Source: Plicaturopsis crispa FD-325 SS-3 (taxonomy: Eukaryota; Basidiomycota; Agaricomycetes; Amylocorticiales; Amylocorticiaceae). Taken from it: DNA of 64,000 nucleotides. The notes beneath the pieces are model-generated. The model was not told the DNA's origin. It did not search any database and was given only the letters and a program-made list of their open reading frames with translations. The stretch is taken from contig KN832558.1 of the NCBI GenBank assembly GCA_000827205.1, forward strand, positions 1,545,942-1,609,941, in the 5' to 3' direction. A program made the translations under genes and the position numbers. Below are positions 31,448 through 43,524 of this stretch, in pieces (positions within the stretch are counted from its first letter, which is position 1; the number at the start of each line of letters is the position of its first letter).

Positions 31448-33637
31448 CTTGAAGTCGTAGTGAAGGATGAGAACTTGTACAGAGAGATAGTGACCTGAGA
31501 TAGTACGCACTATACTTAAGTAAAAAGCAACTATCCGACGGCTGCGCCGCCATATCCACGCTCCGATAGCAAATCATGTCGAATGTTAGGGTCATGACTT
31601 GGTCATGACCCCGCGGGAGCTGAAATGGAGCAAGAATTTGTCGTGGCCATCCACAAAAGTGGATGCATCTTCCCCGCGAAGCACCCGGTACGAGAGAATG
31701 CTGATGTGTTCGAGGCTTCGACATAATGGTACGATGGTCATAGTACGGCCCGCAGCAAATGCCTGCAGCGTAACAAGGAAACGAATGGACTTCCTCGCTG
31801 CACGGCACGGTCCTGAAGCCTAAAACTGAGGTTGGGCTGGCTTTTTTCCTGTCGGGAGCTGATCTCCGAGTGTTTCGTGGAATGCAATGATTCATGCTTA
31901 CAGGCAGTGTAGCAAGTCATACAACTTCTCAAGCGTTGTGATCGCATAGATGTGCGATACGCGGTAAAGTTGCCTCCCGAGATTCCCATGGAGAGGCCGT
32001 GGTGAGAGAACGCGATCAGTTAAGTGTAAAAGCGTCGAGAAGGGTCATAAGCAACACCTAAAGCATCGAACGTGGTCTGGTCAAGGGATCACGCGCTTGC
32101 ATTGACTGTTAAACATTTAGAAAGAGCACGGGGGGACTTGACGCACGAAAGGACATGTCATGTTTGCCTGTATGTACATGCAGAGCATGCTACCCATTTG
32201 AATATGGCAGGGAATGCATGTCCGATTCTGAGTAATTGTAATCGTATGTGCCTTGCGTGCCATGCTATGACGATATGTGAGATACATATACGCATGAGGA
32301 TAGGCTCGCTCACCGGGAGCGCATACAAAAAAAGCTACCTTATCCTGACCCCCGAATCCTCCGTACGAGGCCCGTCAAATGTGCGAGAACTTGTACCTCG
32401 GTAGTCACATACGCGTCAACCATGCTCCGGGCAATCACGTTTGTCCTGACTTGCATTTATGCTCGTGATGCTCGCCCAACGTTCGGCGTAGCAGGGCAGA
32501 GGGCAGAGAGAATGTTCGCGGCCGCGTTGAGGCTAACATCCCCTGATGTCTGCGCGTACTAAGTATAAGGCCTCGGCGAGGGATGTGTTCGAGAGGACAT
32601 CATCGGATGTTCCACCTAAGGGACCCGGCGCTGTTGAAAGGCGTTAAGAGCAAATGGCAACACTGGAGCGGTGGCGTTAGGGCGGAGAACTGGGGTACTT
32701 GTACTGGGCGAAATATGGCGACGAATTCTTTTAAACTTCAAAGTAGGCAGTTGAACAGCGTCGTAGCCTCCATACTTTTCTCCGAGATTCCGAGTCGTAT
32801 TGCTGCTGCATGCGTGGTGCATGCGATCCAGAGTTACCGTAACTTCAAGCAAGTAATGCAGGGTCAACGTAGCTACTCCGACATGCCCTTCCTGTAGAAA
32901 GTACGCAACATTATCAGTGATACTAGCTCGTACTGTAAATGAATACATACACACCTGTATTTAGTTCTAAGACAAGCAGTCTTGCATAGATGAATTTGCG
33001 GTCAATATTGTCCACTGCCAGCCTGAATGCTCGAAGCCGCGGCCGGGCCCGGGCCGCTACAAACTGCTCGTAAAGCTTGCCAGATGCATAGACGAGTCGC
33101 AACGTCGCGTCTTGCTCGTTCCATAGGACCATAGCCCTCAGGACATCTTAGGCCCAGGACTCGCTCAGGACTTGCTTGTGTACGGCAAGAATCAGGCTGG
33201 CGCCTCCCAAACACATTTTCGGGTTCTGGCGTACGTGCATTTCATCCTGAATCCCAAGTTCAAACTAATATACTGGAACTTTCAGTTCTTTTCCGTGGCT
33301 ACGGGATCATCGTATTGTCACCTCGCATGCATCGAGATCCACTCACTTGCACCCCTGTAGGCGCATGTATTCATATATGCTATATGCCAGACAGAAAATA
33401 GCGGAGAAATGTCGGTAATGGCGGCCAGCAAGGGCGGGCCGCTTGCTCTAAATGTGCGTTCGCACTCCCGTGCGCTTCGGTTTTCCAGTCACCTGTTCTC
33501 TATGCAATGCGTACCTCGAGGGTGACGGCGCGGGGCTGGCGCACTTCTTTCTGCTGGCAGTGGAATGAGCCCTTTTAAAGACCTCTTTTAACGAGGGTAC
33601 CAACGGCCTCACGGAAACAAACACCGCACACGTTCAA
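31448..33637. other. 2.2-kb intergenic region
   Basis: Holds divergent promoters of the P450 and the GH3 gene. A 10-bp perfect hairpin lies at 31589-31611. On the minus strand, 33132-32923 reads MVLWNEQDATLRLVYASGKL YEQFVAARARPRL; it has protein character and a possible GTGTGT donor at its end, but the upstream part is closed by a stop and I know no homologue. It may be a gene remnant. A GC-rich run (CCGGGCCCGG) is at about 33044. I saw no tRNA or mobile element. Confidence 0.45.
31589..31611. promoter_or_regulatory. Perfect hairpin/dyad upstream of the P450
   Basis: GGGTCATGAC - TTG - GTCATGACCC: two 10-bp inverted half-sites with a 3-nt centre, 142 bp upstream of the P450 ATG. Such dyads are typical binding sites for dimeric fungal regulators; the bound factor is unknown. 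Confidence 0.45.
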
Positions 33638-36600
33638 ATGGTGCGTTCGGTGCTACTGGTGGCAGGACTTGCCCTACTATGGGCACCATGCTCCCAAGCA
33701 TGTACATCTACCAACGGTGATCTGTATACTCCCTTGGACTTGCGCGCCACGAATTCCGATGGGTCAACGCCAGTGTACAAGGACCCTAGCGCGGCCATCG
33801 AAGATCGCGTCAACGACTTACTACCGCGCATGACTGTGGATGAGAAAGTCGCTCAGCTGTAAGTCTCTATTCAATGCAAATTGTATTGAGTTGTCATATA
33901 TATTCTCAGGATCCAAGGGGACATAAATGGATGGATGAATACAAGTGATCCTCTTGACGACACCCTAGCTTTCAATCAGAGTGGACTCGTGCGTGGCTCC
34001 ATGATGCTCATTAGACATTCTCGTCAGTTATATCTGTCGAAATACAGGAAGATATGATGGCTACGAAGTCAGGAGCTATCTGGGCCGGCTATCTCATGCC
34101 TTGGGACAAGCTTGTCTATGCTATCAATGTCGGCCAGAAATATCTCGTGGAAAACACGACGCTCGGCATTCCCGCCATGTTCCAATCCGAAGGTCCGTAT
34201 GCGTGACCAGGACTTGTTAGGCCCGTGGGTTTACTGAACAGTCGCGTCGTGCCCCAGGATTGCATGGCTTCACTGACAACGGGACTACATGGCCATCGCC
34301 CATTGGACTTGCGGCGTCTTTCAATACTGCACTTCTCAGTCAGGCTTCCGCAACCATTGCGTCGGAAGCTGAAGGCCTCGGGATCTCGCAGATATTCGCT
34401 CCCGTCTTGGATTTATCCCGCGAACTGAGATGGGGGCGAGTGGAAGAGAATTTCGGCGAGGACCCCTTCTTGTGCGCAGTCCCGTTCAACTGATTTGGAG
34501 GGGAACTGAGATTTTGCACAGGACAGGGGAGATGGGCAATGCATACGTGACTGGTCTTCAGTCCGGAAGGAGACGAAACACGAGTTCGACTGCCATCGCA
34601 CGGATGGCGGCTACGTGCAAGCATTTTGCCGCTTTTGGGTCCCCTCAAGGTGGCCTGTACGTATTGCTCAAAAGTCTGCGTCGCCCTTTTGCTCACGATC
34701 CGACCGAACCAGGAATATCGCACCTGTTGCTGGGGGCGAACGCGAACTGCGCAGCATATTTCTGAAACCATTTAATCGTGCCTGCGTAAATAGCTTGTCG
34801 ATCATGACCGCTTATTCGAGTTACGATGGGATTCCTGCGATCGCAAATACACGTGCGAATGCTTGCTTCTCGTGTGGTGTTCACGCTGACTCTGTGTCTC
34901 CAGATCTATTGACAGACATTGTAGGATTCGACACTCCGTTTGCTCGTAGCCAGCGGTACTGAATAGTGGGTTTCCAATAGCTACGGAATGAATGGGGTTA
35001 CAAGTACTGGGTCACTTCCGACGCGGGCTCCGTTGATTTGCTCATCAACTTGCATGGCACTTGCGACACGAGGGAGTGCGCTGCGAAAACTGCGCTAGAA
35101 AACGGTCTCAGCGGCGAAATGGGAGGCGGCACGTACACGTACTTGACGCTTCCTGGTAAGCAAAATTCTCAAGGCGAAATGCGTGGCTGACAACCGTTCC
35201 GCAGATCAAATTGCCAACGGTACTGTTGATGTCAAATTTCTGGACGAAACGGTTAAGGCAATGCTACGGACAAAGTTTTCCCTTGGCCTGTTTGAAAGTA
35301 ATGTTTTGTTTATTCTTCGCTGTCTGTGAACGAGGCTGACTACCTCTGTATCTGTTATATAGACCCCTACCCATACGATGACTATAACGTCACGCTACGG
35401 ACATCGCAGACGCGTGCATTGTTACACGAAATGGAGCGTGAAGCCATTGTGCTTCTCGAAAATAGAAATAATACACTTCCACTTTCGACAAACATAGGCT
35501 CCGTTGCGTTGATTGGGCCGCAGGCCAACCGAGTCTCCGTCAGTCACTTGTCCTCTGACCCTATATTTTGACTAAATTATCGTAACATCTCCAGTTCGGC
35601 GACTACGTCTTTTTCAACGCCTCTAATAACGGGATATCCCCGTTCGATGGATTTACCCAATTCCTCGCGAATACATCGGTCAAAGTCAACTATGCGGAAG
35701 GCGCCAAACTATGGTCGAATGATCAATCTGAGTTCCCAAACGCTGTTTCTACTGCACAAGCTTCCGACGTCGCAATTGTCATGGTCGGGACGTGGTCACT
35801 AGACCAAACTCTTCTTTGGACGCCAGGCACAAACGCTACTACAGGTGAACACGTAGATCTGTCGGATCTAGGATTAGTCGGTGCGCAGCTGGCATTGGTG
35901 CAAGCGATCAAGGCGACCGGGAAGCCCGTTATCGTAGTTCTTGTCAGCGGAAAACCCGTAGCTGAACCCTGGATACAAGCGAGTGAGTTCCATCGCGCTG
36001 ACTGTATTGCATTCGTTTTTTCCTGACCGTATCGATTACAGATGCCGATGCCGTTGTGCAGCAGTTTTATCCCGGAGAATTGGGTGGACTTGCCTTGGCC
36101 GAAGTCATATTCGGCGAGGTAAATCCGTCAGGTACGTCGGCTTTTTTGTGCGGATGCAGTCGCAGCACAAACGCGTTCGACCAGGGAAACTTCCTGTATC
36201 CTTTCCCCACAGTGTTGGAACGACGCCGATATTTTATAACTATCTGAAAGGTGCCCGACCGCTTGATCCAGGGATGGTAACCCCGGACGGCGGTCTTGTA
36301 TTTGGGCACCAGGTCTGTGTGAATCATAGCGCACAGAAAAAGACAAAATATTGACTGGTGCTTACAGTATGTCCTGGATACACCTGTGCCGTTGTGGAGT
36401 TTTGGCCATGGCCTTAGCTTCACGGCATTCAACTAGTGAGTACATTTACCACGATATATGTCAGATTTGGTGCCGATCGTCTTCCACGCAGCACGAACCT
36501 ACGACTGTCAAGCACAGATATAAGCACAAGTGACGACTTCAATGTGACAGTTGACGTGACGAACGTCGGTTCGATGGACGGCAAAGAAGTCGTGCAGGTA

Positions 36601-36928
36601 TGTTTCTGGGTCACTCCTTGCTCGCAGTACTAAGACTCCCGTTAGGTATACATTACTGATGTTACAAGCTCCGTTGTAACACCGAACCAATTTCTAGCTG
36701 GCTTTCGCAAAGTCACCATTCCGTACGCCGTGTGCTTTGAAATTTCATCGCGCGCTCTGATTACTCTGCAGTGCCGGCGCTTCCCTGGCGGTTTCTATCC
36801 AGGTTCTATCGTCGCAGCTCGCCGTTTGGACGCTCAACAATTCCTGGGCCGTAGAGCCTGGCCAGTTCACGGTGAAGGTCGGAACGAGTGACCGGTCTAT
36901 TTTATCGACAACTTTAACTGTTCACTGA
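33638..36928 (+). CDS. Secreted GH3 beta-glucosidase-type glycoside hydrolase
   Basis: About 803 residues in seventeen exons; every junction closes in frame. The signal peptide is MVRSVLLVAGLALLWAPCSQA. Then come VYKDPSAAIEDRVNDLLPRM TVDEKVAQL, the (beta/alpha)8 domain with LGIPAMFQSEGLHGF, APVLDLSRELRWGRVEENFG ED and CKHFAAFGSPQGG, and the nucleophile site KYWVTSDAGSVDLL (Asp near residue 331). The second domain shows LLENRNNTLPL, VALIGPQAN, SGKPVAEPWI, QQFYPGELGGLALAEVIFGE and PVSFPHSVG, followed by the fibronectin-III-like end: VPLWSFGHGLSFTAF, VDVTNVGSMDGKEVVQVYI. It removes beta-linked sugars from the non-reducing ends of oligosaccharides outside the cell; the substrate could be cellobiose, other glucans or xylo-oligomers. 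An ACGGG-rich upstream region precedes a TTTTAAAG at about 33575. Confidence 0.95.
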
Positions 36929-37733
36929 GCCTGTACAATACAAATGCCGAAGTTTTACCTGTGAGTGCTTCACAATGCGGCTGCCAACTCCGCACAGCAG
37001 GTGACTCACCAAATTATCGGATTTTCCTTAGGTTCGCCGCTTTCCCAGCTCCCACTCCCTGAAGCGTCATATAGCAACTCCGTTTGTGGGTATCATTTAA
37101 CAGGTGGTCAATGTCCAAGATAGATTTTTTTCAGCTTCTACGAATAGCGTGGTACCCCAACGCAGTGCACTGAATAACATCTGCGCACGGGCCAGGGAAA
37201 TTACCCACTTACATATCCCCGCGGAGTTAATACTCCGTTCCCGGCCACGATTGTTCCTCGACCACGCCGCGGCGGCATTCCTCCCCTCAATTTTATCCCT
37301 CGGAATCAATTTCTGTGATTCGCTTGCTGGACAGGTGGAAGAACCTCAGAATCTTGAAAGCCCTCGCCTCTCGGTGCTCGCATACCGCCTCAAGCTTTTG
37401 AACCACGCGTCGACTTGAAGTTGTACAACACCTCCCTTGATATCTGCCTCATACCAATGTCTCATTGCAGACTGTTTAGTCCCCCCTTCTTTCAGGCTCT
37501 CAACATATCAGTAATCTCACGAGCCTCGTAGCTTTTCGCACCCTCATGGCAACGGTAAGGTAAGGTCCTATATCCTGATCACAAGGCCCCAGCATGAATA
37601 TCTTTTCAATAGTTATATATCGCGTATCCTCGTTCATTGACCCCCTCTTCCCTCCTGGCGCAACCTCCTTTGTGTGTTACCGGCCTGCCGTTCTACATAG
37701 GCCACTCACAACTGGCACCGGCAGCAACAATCC
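36929..37733. other. Intergenic region without visible gene
   Basis: 800 bp between the GH3 stop and the DUF6533 start. A plus frame at 37104-37418 and its antisense partner show no family features. Confidence 0.5.
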
Positions 37734-39038
37734 ATGTCGAGCGATGGCAGCGAGGCCACAGTACTCGAGACACTGATCGGGATCGGAGATGCCGTAAACA
37801 CGAGCAGCGGTAAGTACAGTTATTCCACTATCATATCACCTGGATATGTGCTGACATGTTCCATCGGTGGTCTAGTCGCTGCGTTATCTCTGATCGTCTG
37901 GGATATGCTGATCACTATGGACGATGAGGTGGAACGCATATGGAGGTAGGCAGCCTTTCTTAAAAATCTGGAAACTAGACCCTTCCTTACTCACTGAACG
38001 ACGACGTTGTATTTGAAGGATGCAGAACACGATGGCTTTAAAATGGGTCTTTCTTTTTGTTCGTTACTTTGGTTTAGCATATCAAATGTGCGTAAAAACA
38101 GCGATGTTCACATCTCAAGATTACTTATGCTATGTTATCATCCCGCACAGAGGAAACAAACTCATGACATACGCGATTCCCCTACTCCCACCGGGCCACG
38201 TCTGCAAACCGTGGTATCTGATACAAATGATATCTGGACAGCTCATTACGACGGGAGTGGATTATATTCTCATGCTCCGAAGTAAGTTTGCCGGTTATCG
38301 TCTGCTCAATATTGCTGAACATGACATGCTTTCCGGACTGATCAGTATACGCACTGTACGGATCTAATAGACGGATTGCCATCCTGTTCATCTTCCTCGT
38401 CTTTGCCGAAGTGGTTACTACAATTTGCGCTCTGGTTTCGACAACTCCTCATATGAAAATCTCATTGGGGTGCCTGTCATACCCGTCGAAAACCCTTATG
38501 AGCATGCCGTTGGTCCCTTTTGTCTTACTCTCTCTGTTCTAGTCAAACTTATCCGATTACCACAGTGCTGTAGAGATTACCGTTCAACTCGTGATATTCT
38601 CTCTGTCAATGGTAAAATACGCCAACGCCCTACGAGACGGTTGGGGTCGAGTCCCTATACTTAAGGTCTTGATGCGCGATGGTATGGTCTCCTGTTTCAT
38701 CCTCACCGGTATGTCCCCTTGACGCATTTGCGTATCAATCTATCGTCTGCTCACTGTACTACTTAGGGCTGATACTGGGAAGCTCGATAGTGTCCTTGAC
38801 CGCGGAACCTGTATATGCCGCTGCTATATATACGTATGCTCTCACCGCCCTCAATATTGCTCGACCGCTATTGACTTCCTATATATCCAGCTGGTATCTC
38901 TCTGGGATGGTCATCGCTGGTTCGAGGATCATTCTCAATTTGCAATCTGTTCCCCTTCGCGAGGAAAACTCCATGGAGTTGTCGACGAATGTATTCGAGC
39001 GGGATCAAATTTCGTTGCTTTCGCCGTCTATAATATGA
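37734..39038 (+). CDS. DUF6533-type seven-helix membrane protein
   Basis: The start is MSSDGSEATVLETLIGIGDA. The DUF6533 N-terminal signature is present: GGLVAALSLIVWDMLITMDD EVERIWR, then, after an intron, WVFLFVRYFGLAYQM. Further helices are PGHVCKPWYLIQMISGQLIT, VYALYGSNRRIAILFIFLVF, AVEITVQLVIFSLSMVKYAN and SSIVSLTAEPVYAAAIYTYA, with the family motif RDGWGRVPILKVLMRDGMVS and the last helix ending AGSRIILNLQSVPLRE. This is a large basidiomycete-specific family with about seven helices and no known biochemical role. Five or six introns. The C-terminal stop at 39036-39038 follows a short acidic tail. Confidence 0.88.
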
Positions 39039-39478
39039 CATGGCGTTCTTCCAAGCATCTTGCGGGATGACGAGACTCGAAAGGCTACCACTCTGCGTTC
39101 TACCGATCCCTTTCTTCCCTGGGAGCTAACATACCCGGAGTTGCGTTCGACGACCGGACTGTGTGATATTGGTTCAATAGGGAGAGCATTTCACCGCGCC
39201 ACGGTCGCTTGTCGTTGTATGAGCGTTGTATGAGAGCATTGCATTCTGCAGTGATCCAGTAAACTAGTAGAGTATAACATCGTACGGTCGTAGTTAATTG
39301 TTAGTCGTAGATGTTCGTACGAATCAAAAGGTCCGTAAGATATACACGAGATGGTGAGTACTGATACTAATAAAGGTCCTACGTAAGTTCGTCAAGACAT
39401 CTCTGGGTTGCAGAGGATACCCGAGACGTCTATGAAGTCCATGTTACAAGAGAGGTCCATGTCCAGAAACATCCGCAG
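39039..39478. other. Short intergenic stretch between convergent genes
   Basis: 440 bp of shared 3' flank. Contains near-repeats CGTTGTATGAGCGTTGTATG at 39213. No gene seen. Confidence 0.55.
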
Positions 39479-40099
39479 CTAAGTGGACGATACAGTCCCA
39501 TTGTAATAGATTTCTTGGCTCGAGAGGCTCATTCTGTTACCGATGACGCCTTCACCACTGAGAAACAAGCATCGCTCCGGGTCAGCTTGAGCCCATATCA
39601 TAAAGAAGCTTGCACACATACTTGGAATATTCTTCGAGGACCATGAGATAAACAGGAGTTTGGCTGGCAGTACTGCCGGCCCCGAACCCTCCGGGAGATT
39701 TGGAGAAGTCGGGCATGACAAGCTGAGCAGGCGGGGGGTTAGGCGGGTTCGGGTTCCCTACATGGTTGCTGGTAAGAGCTGGTAGGATGCATACACTGAT
39801 CCGAGAAATTCACCTGGGTAATTTGGCTCAGCGAAACGACCAAAGTAATGGCCATCCATAAAGTTCTCGGATGCGGTGAACGACTCGGGAGCCTTGGTTG
39901 CGAGCCATACGGTATAATTATAGCTAGAGGTACCGTAGTCCGCGATCGACGTATATGAAAAGTCGAAAGCTTGACCGGGCATAATGTTGGCACCGCTGGG
40001 GGGAGAGCTGATGCCGGGGGTTTGGCGACGAGTGGGCGCTGCGATGACAGCCGATGCGGCTGCGAGCAGCGAGACGACAATGGTATGCGTGAAAAGCAT
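39479..40099 (-). CDS. Small secreted protein of Agaricomycete type
   Basis: The start is MLFTHTIVVSLLAAASAVIA, a clear signal peptide ending AAP. The mature part begins APTRRQTPGISSPPSGANIM, then SFxY-type strands: AFDFSYTSIADYGTSSYNYT, WLATKAPESFTASENF and HYFGRFAEPNYPG. After intron 1 come NPNPPNPPPAQLVMPDFSKS PGGFG and PVYLMVLEEYS, and after intron 2 GEGVIGNRMSLSSQEIYYNG. About 145 residues with several N-glycosylation sequons (NYT, NGT). I remember many uncharacterised secreted basidiomycete proteins with the same pattern; the fold looks beta-sandwich-like. A role in wall binding or substrate contact is guesswork. Three exons with GT-AG introns. Confidence 0.82.
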
Positions 40100-40803
40100 C
40101 GTTATGAAGCTAGACACTAGTGGTGGATGTCTTTAAAAGTGACGAGGAAAAACTGACGATTTACACGCAACGTCTGGTGAGGACTTTATACCCAGATTTC
40201 CCCGTGTTCCGTACTCGAGACACCGGGGGTAGCAAGCCTCCGTGAGAGGGCGCTGGCCAGCATTGGGCGAGAACGTTGCGATCTTGGTCTTTGGCAGGTT
40301 GCCCCGTGTTGCGAAAAGCTGTTTCAGGCATGGATCGGGCAAGGAACCTAATTGAAGCCCGCAGATGAGTCCCGAGAAGCGGCAGCCAATGAGATGCGTG
40401 TTGGAGGGTAATGGAGCATGCAGACAGACCCTTGCAGTCTGGACGTTTCGAAAAGGATCGCGAGCGGCCACAGCTAGCGCAGTGCAAACCGACGCATGTG
40501 TGCATTCAATAACCAATGTCTAGAAAGACCCAGAGAAAAGAACTGAAGACGCTGACACAGCCTGGGTGTCACAAGGTGTCACCCACGACGTGAGGCTTCG
40601 GAGTTCCGCTTTAACCTGGACTCAAGTCCGAGAGACACTGGGAAAATGGAACAGTCGAAGACCAGTCGAGAATAGGATGTGCACCCATTCCTCAGACTGT
40701 GAATAAGTAAGACCAGTGCAAGGACAAAGAGAGGCAATCACCCTGCTGGAAGGAGGAGATAGGCATCGCTGACCCATAACATTCAATCGCAATGAAATAT
40801 GAT
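40100..40803. other. Intergenic region upstream of the small secreted protein
   Basis: 700 bp containing the secreted-protein promoter (TTTTAAAG about 30 bp above its ATG) and the RPT5 3' flank. The minus frames at 40133-40516 have no features. A near-direct repeat GTGTCACAAGGTGTCACCC lies at about 40566. Confidence 0.5.
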
Positions 40804-42519
40804 CTACGCAAAATACTGGAGGTCGTTCTTCTTCTTACTTTGCACTGAACGACGAAAAATCAGGGCCGTCAGTGGTGGATGCATAGTCGAGAATGAAGAT
40901 GGTGTACCTTCTGCGATTCCGCTCAGGAAGTGCTCGTGTCCAAGTTTAGTTGCACCTTCTCTCAAAGCAATCATCCCGGCTTCCACGCAAACTACGGCCA
41001 CGCAAGGTACCGTTCAGTTGTGCACTATAGCGTCTCAGACCTATCACTCACCTGCACGAAGTTGCGCCCCGTTGAGTTCATCAGTGCTCCGCGCGAGCTC
41101 CTCAAAGTTAACATCGGAAGATGTAGTCATCTTTCGCGAATGGATTTCGAGGATACGTGCTCGGGCGGTTTCATTAGGGAGGGGGAATTCGATTTTCCTG
41201 TCTAAACGACCGGAACGCAGAAGGGCCGGATCAAGAATATCGATACGATTTGTGGCGGCGATGACCTGTGCAGACGTAAAGGTTAAATCGGACAGCTTGA
41301 AAACAAGGGCACACGCACTTTGATGCGCTCGTCACTGCTGAAACCGTCAAGCTGGTTGAGTAGCTCAAGCATCGTGCGCTGGACTTCACGATCGCCGCTC
41401 TTTTCAGAGTCAAAACGCTTCGTCCCAATGGCGTCCAACTCGTCGATGAAGATGATGGCGGGTGCTTTCTCTTTCGCTAGCTCAAAGGCATCGCGAACGA
41501 GTTTAGCACCGTCACCGATAAACATTTGTACGAGTGATGGTCCGGCGAGCTTGAGGTAACAGGCCTTCGTTTGCGCCGCACACGCTCTGGCCAAAAGTGT
41601 CTTACCAGTACCTAATCAAGGTGTCGCTCGAGTCAGGGACTTGTAGTGAAAGACCGGGGCAAGCTTACCGGGAGGTCCATACATCAAACAACCCTTTGGT
41701 GGTTTGATGCCTAATGTCTTGAATTTGTCTGCCTGTTCCATGGGAAGAACTATGGCCTCTACGAGCTCTTCGATCTGCTTCTCCAATCCACCGATGTCTG
41801 TGTAGGTCTCCGTCGGCCGCTCATCTACTTCCATGGCTTTGACGCGGGAATCAAACTCGGCGGGTAATGTGTCGAGAACGAGGTATGAGTCCTTATTCAC
41901 GCCGACAAGATCTCCCGGCCTGAGCTTTTCAGGTGGGACGAGACCGATGAGAGGAAGAAAGACAGTTTGGCGGGTCGACGCCTTGATGACTGCACATTTC
42001 CCTTTGCGCATAGAATCGAGATCCTGGTTGGCACCATCCTCTTCGACTTCAGGATCGACGTCCAAAATCTAACGCGAATTAATTGGTCATGGCCCATCGC
42101 AAGCAGTGTCGCTGGTAAATACCTCGACGACGTTTCCAACAAGATACGGCAGCACTTTATTCTGCTTAATCTTCTCCCCGTTGTCGCGTATCTTCTCCTT
42201 CATAACACCCTGTTCATGCTGTAGGCGCAACGTTTCTGACCTCATAACCTAGTTCCCGTCAATTACCGAGACATCCTGCCCAGACCCATGGAAAGCGCAC
42301 CTTGATATCATTCTCAATGAGTCGTATCCTTGTTAATATTTCGTCCGTCCCGAGAGCCATCACGTCCTCCGGAATATCTGCCCATGTTTCCTCTGCAGGT
42401 TGGTCCGGCGCGGTGTCCATAGCGGCTTCTTGCGGTGCAGTCACAGCTGGTGTGGGCTGTGATTCCGCTTGTTTCTCCGGGTTGCTTGGAGGATCGTTAG
42501 GAGGAGGAGCGGATGACAT
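40804..42519 (-). CDS. RPT5: 26S proteasome regulatory ATPase Rpt5 (6A, PSMC3)
   Basis: One of six AAA+ ATPases in the base of the 19S regulator that unfold ubiquitylated proteins. The start is [20 protein letters not shown]. The coiled-coil segment [16 protein letters not shown] joins [20 protein letters not shown], specific for Rpt5. The OB domain includes [20 protein letters not shown]. The AAA core has Walker [19 protein letters not shown] (split by an intron), pore loop [20 protein letters not shown], Walker [31 protein letters not shown], and the Arg finger [14 protein letters not shown]. The C-terminus is [10 protein letters not shown], close to the usual HbYX tail (YFA) that docks into the 20S ring. 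It shares a 262-bp promoter region with EAF6. Confidence 0.97.
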
Positions 42520-42781
42520 TGTAGGTATAAGAGTACGAAGACAAGGAGTAAATGGCGGCCAAAGCCAGTCGCGCATGACGGTACGCGCGTTCGGCCAAAG
42601 GAAGCCAAACAAAGCCCGCCACACTCTCCCGAAACTGTTTGAGACGCGACCGTAACAGCGAAGGACTAAGGTAGTGCCCTACTTACCACCCTCTGGCTCT
42701 CTTTCATATTGCACATGCTCGGTGCTTGCGTAGTTGAGCCACCCTAGGCTTCTCATCTGGTCGTGTTATCCTCCCGAAAAT
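42520..42781. promoter_or_regulatory. Bidirectional promoter, RPT5 / EAF6
   Basis: 262 bp separate the two start codons, too little for independent promoters. No clear PACE element (GGTGGCAAA) was seen on either strand. Confidence 0.6.
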
Positions 42782-43454
42782 ATGTCTAGCGCGTCGCAAC
42801 TCCCCACTGCAGAAGACAAGGCGCGGTACGAGGCGATAAAGAAAGACCTCATGCAGGCACTACCCAAGAAACGCGCTATTGATAAACAACTGGTACGCGC
42901 TGCTGTATAGACTGCTCGAAATGGATTAACAACGGCACGTTAGGCCCAACTTGAAGTCCAAATCTACAATATAGAGGGCCAATACCTAACCGATACAGCC
43001 GCTCACAGTAGCGGCAACATTATCCAAGGCTTCGATAATTATCTAAAGGCCTCAACCGTTGGAAGGAGGAGGTATGAAGTCCACGATGCAGATCGACTGT
43101 TCTCCAACAGTAGTGCGTCTCACGCAAGGGTGCGCTAAGTTATATGCCATATCGTTCACGGAAGCTGACAGGGCACTGCATCATCATCAGTCCCTTGAGC
43201 TCGTTGCAGAAGGGGAGGAGTCCTCTGTACCCCCAGCGGACGACCATAATCACGGTGTAACTACGGTCATAGTCCCCGCCGCTACCCCTCGACAAGAAGT
43301 GTCCGCTGCGCAGCAAAAGAAGAACAGGGACCGGGAGTACCAAAGAAAGAAGCGCGCTGGCACCGGACGAGGGAGGTCGGGGACTATCAGCGACGACGAA
43401 AGTGTAACAAGTAGTCGGAGGCCGACGAAGAGGTCAAGGCTGACGGATGATTGA
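42782..43454 (+). CDS. EAF6: Chromatin modification-related protein Eaf6
   Basis: Small shared subunit of NuA4-type histone acetyltransferase complexes. Exons 42782-42892, about 42944-43116 and 43172-43454. The start is MSSASQLPTAEDKARYEAIK. The conserved Eaf6 core is visible: KKRAIDKQLAQLEVQIYNIE, GQYLTDTAAHSSGNIIQGFD and NYLKASTVGRRRYEVHDADR LFSNSSA. After the core, SLELVAEGEESSVPPADD leads into a basic tail, QQKKNRDREYQRKKRAGTGR. The second donor (GC|GTCTCA at 43117) is weak but is the only one that keeps the frame into LHHHQSLELVAEGE. It is divergent from RPT5 and converges on RRP40 with 70 bp between stops. Confidence 0.92.
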
Positions 43455-43524
43455 TATGTCGAATGCGCGGGTGCCCTCTTGGAATTCAATCTATCTTATT
43501 TTTCTGTCGCGAGCTTTCTTTCGG

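Noticed and set aside
29119-36928. Secondary-metabolite gene cluster (P450 with nearby transcription factor and oxidoreductase)
   Set aside because: No polyketide, non-ribosomal peptide, terpene or other core synthase anywhere in the window; the neighbours are proteases and a glycosidase.
40133-40516. Minus-strand frames of 114-127 codons upstream of the secreted protein
   Set aside because: Two frames overlap each other with Cys/Arg-rich random-looking sequence and no domain.
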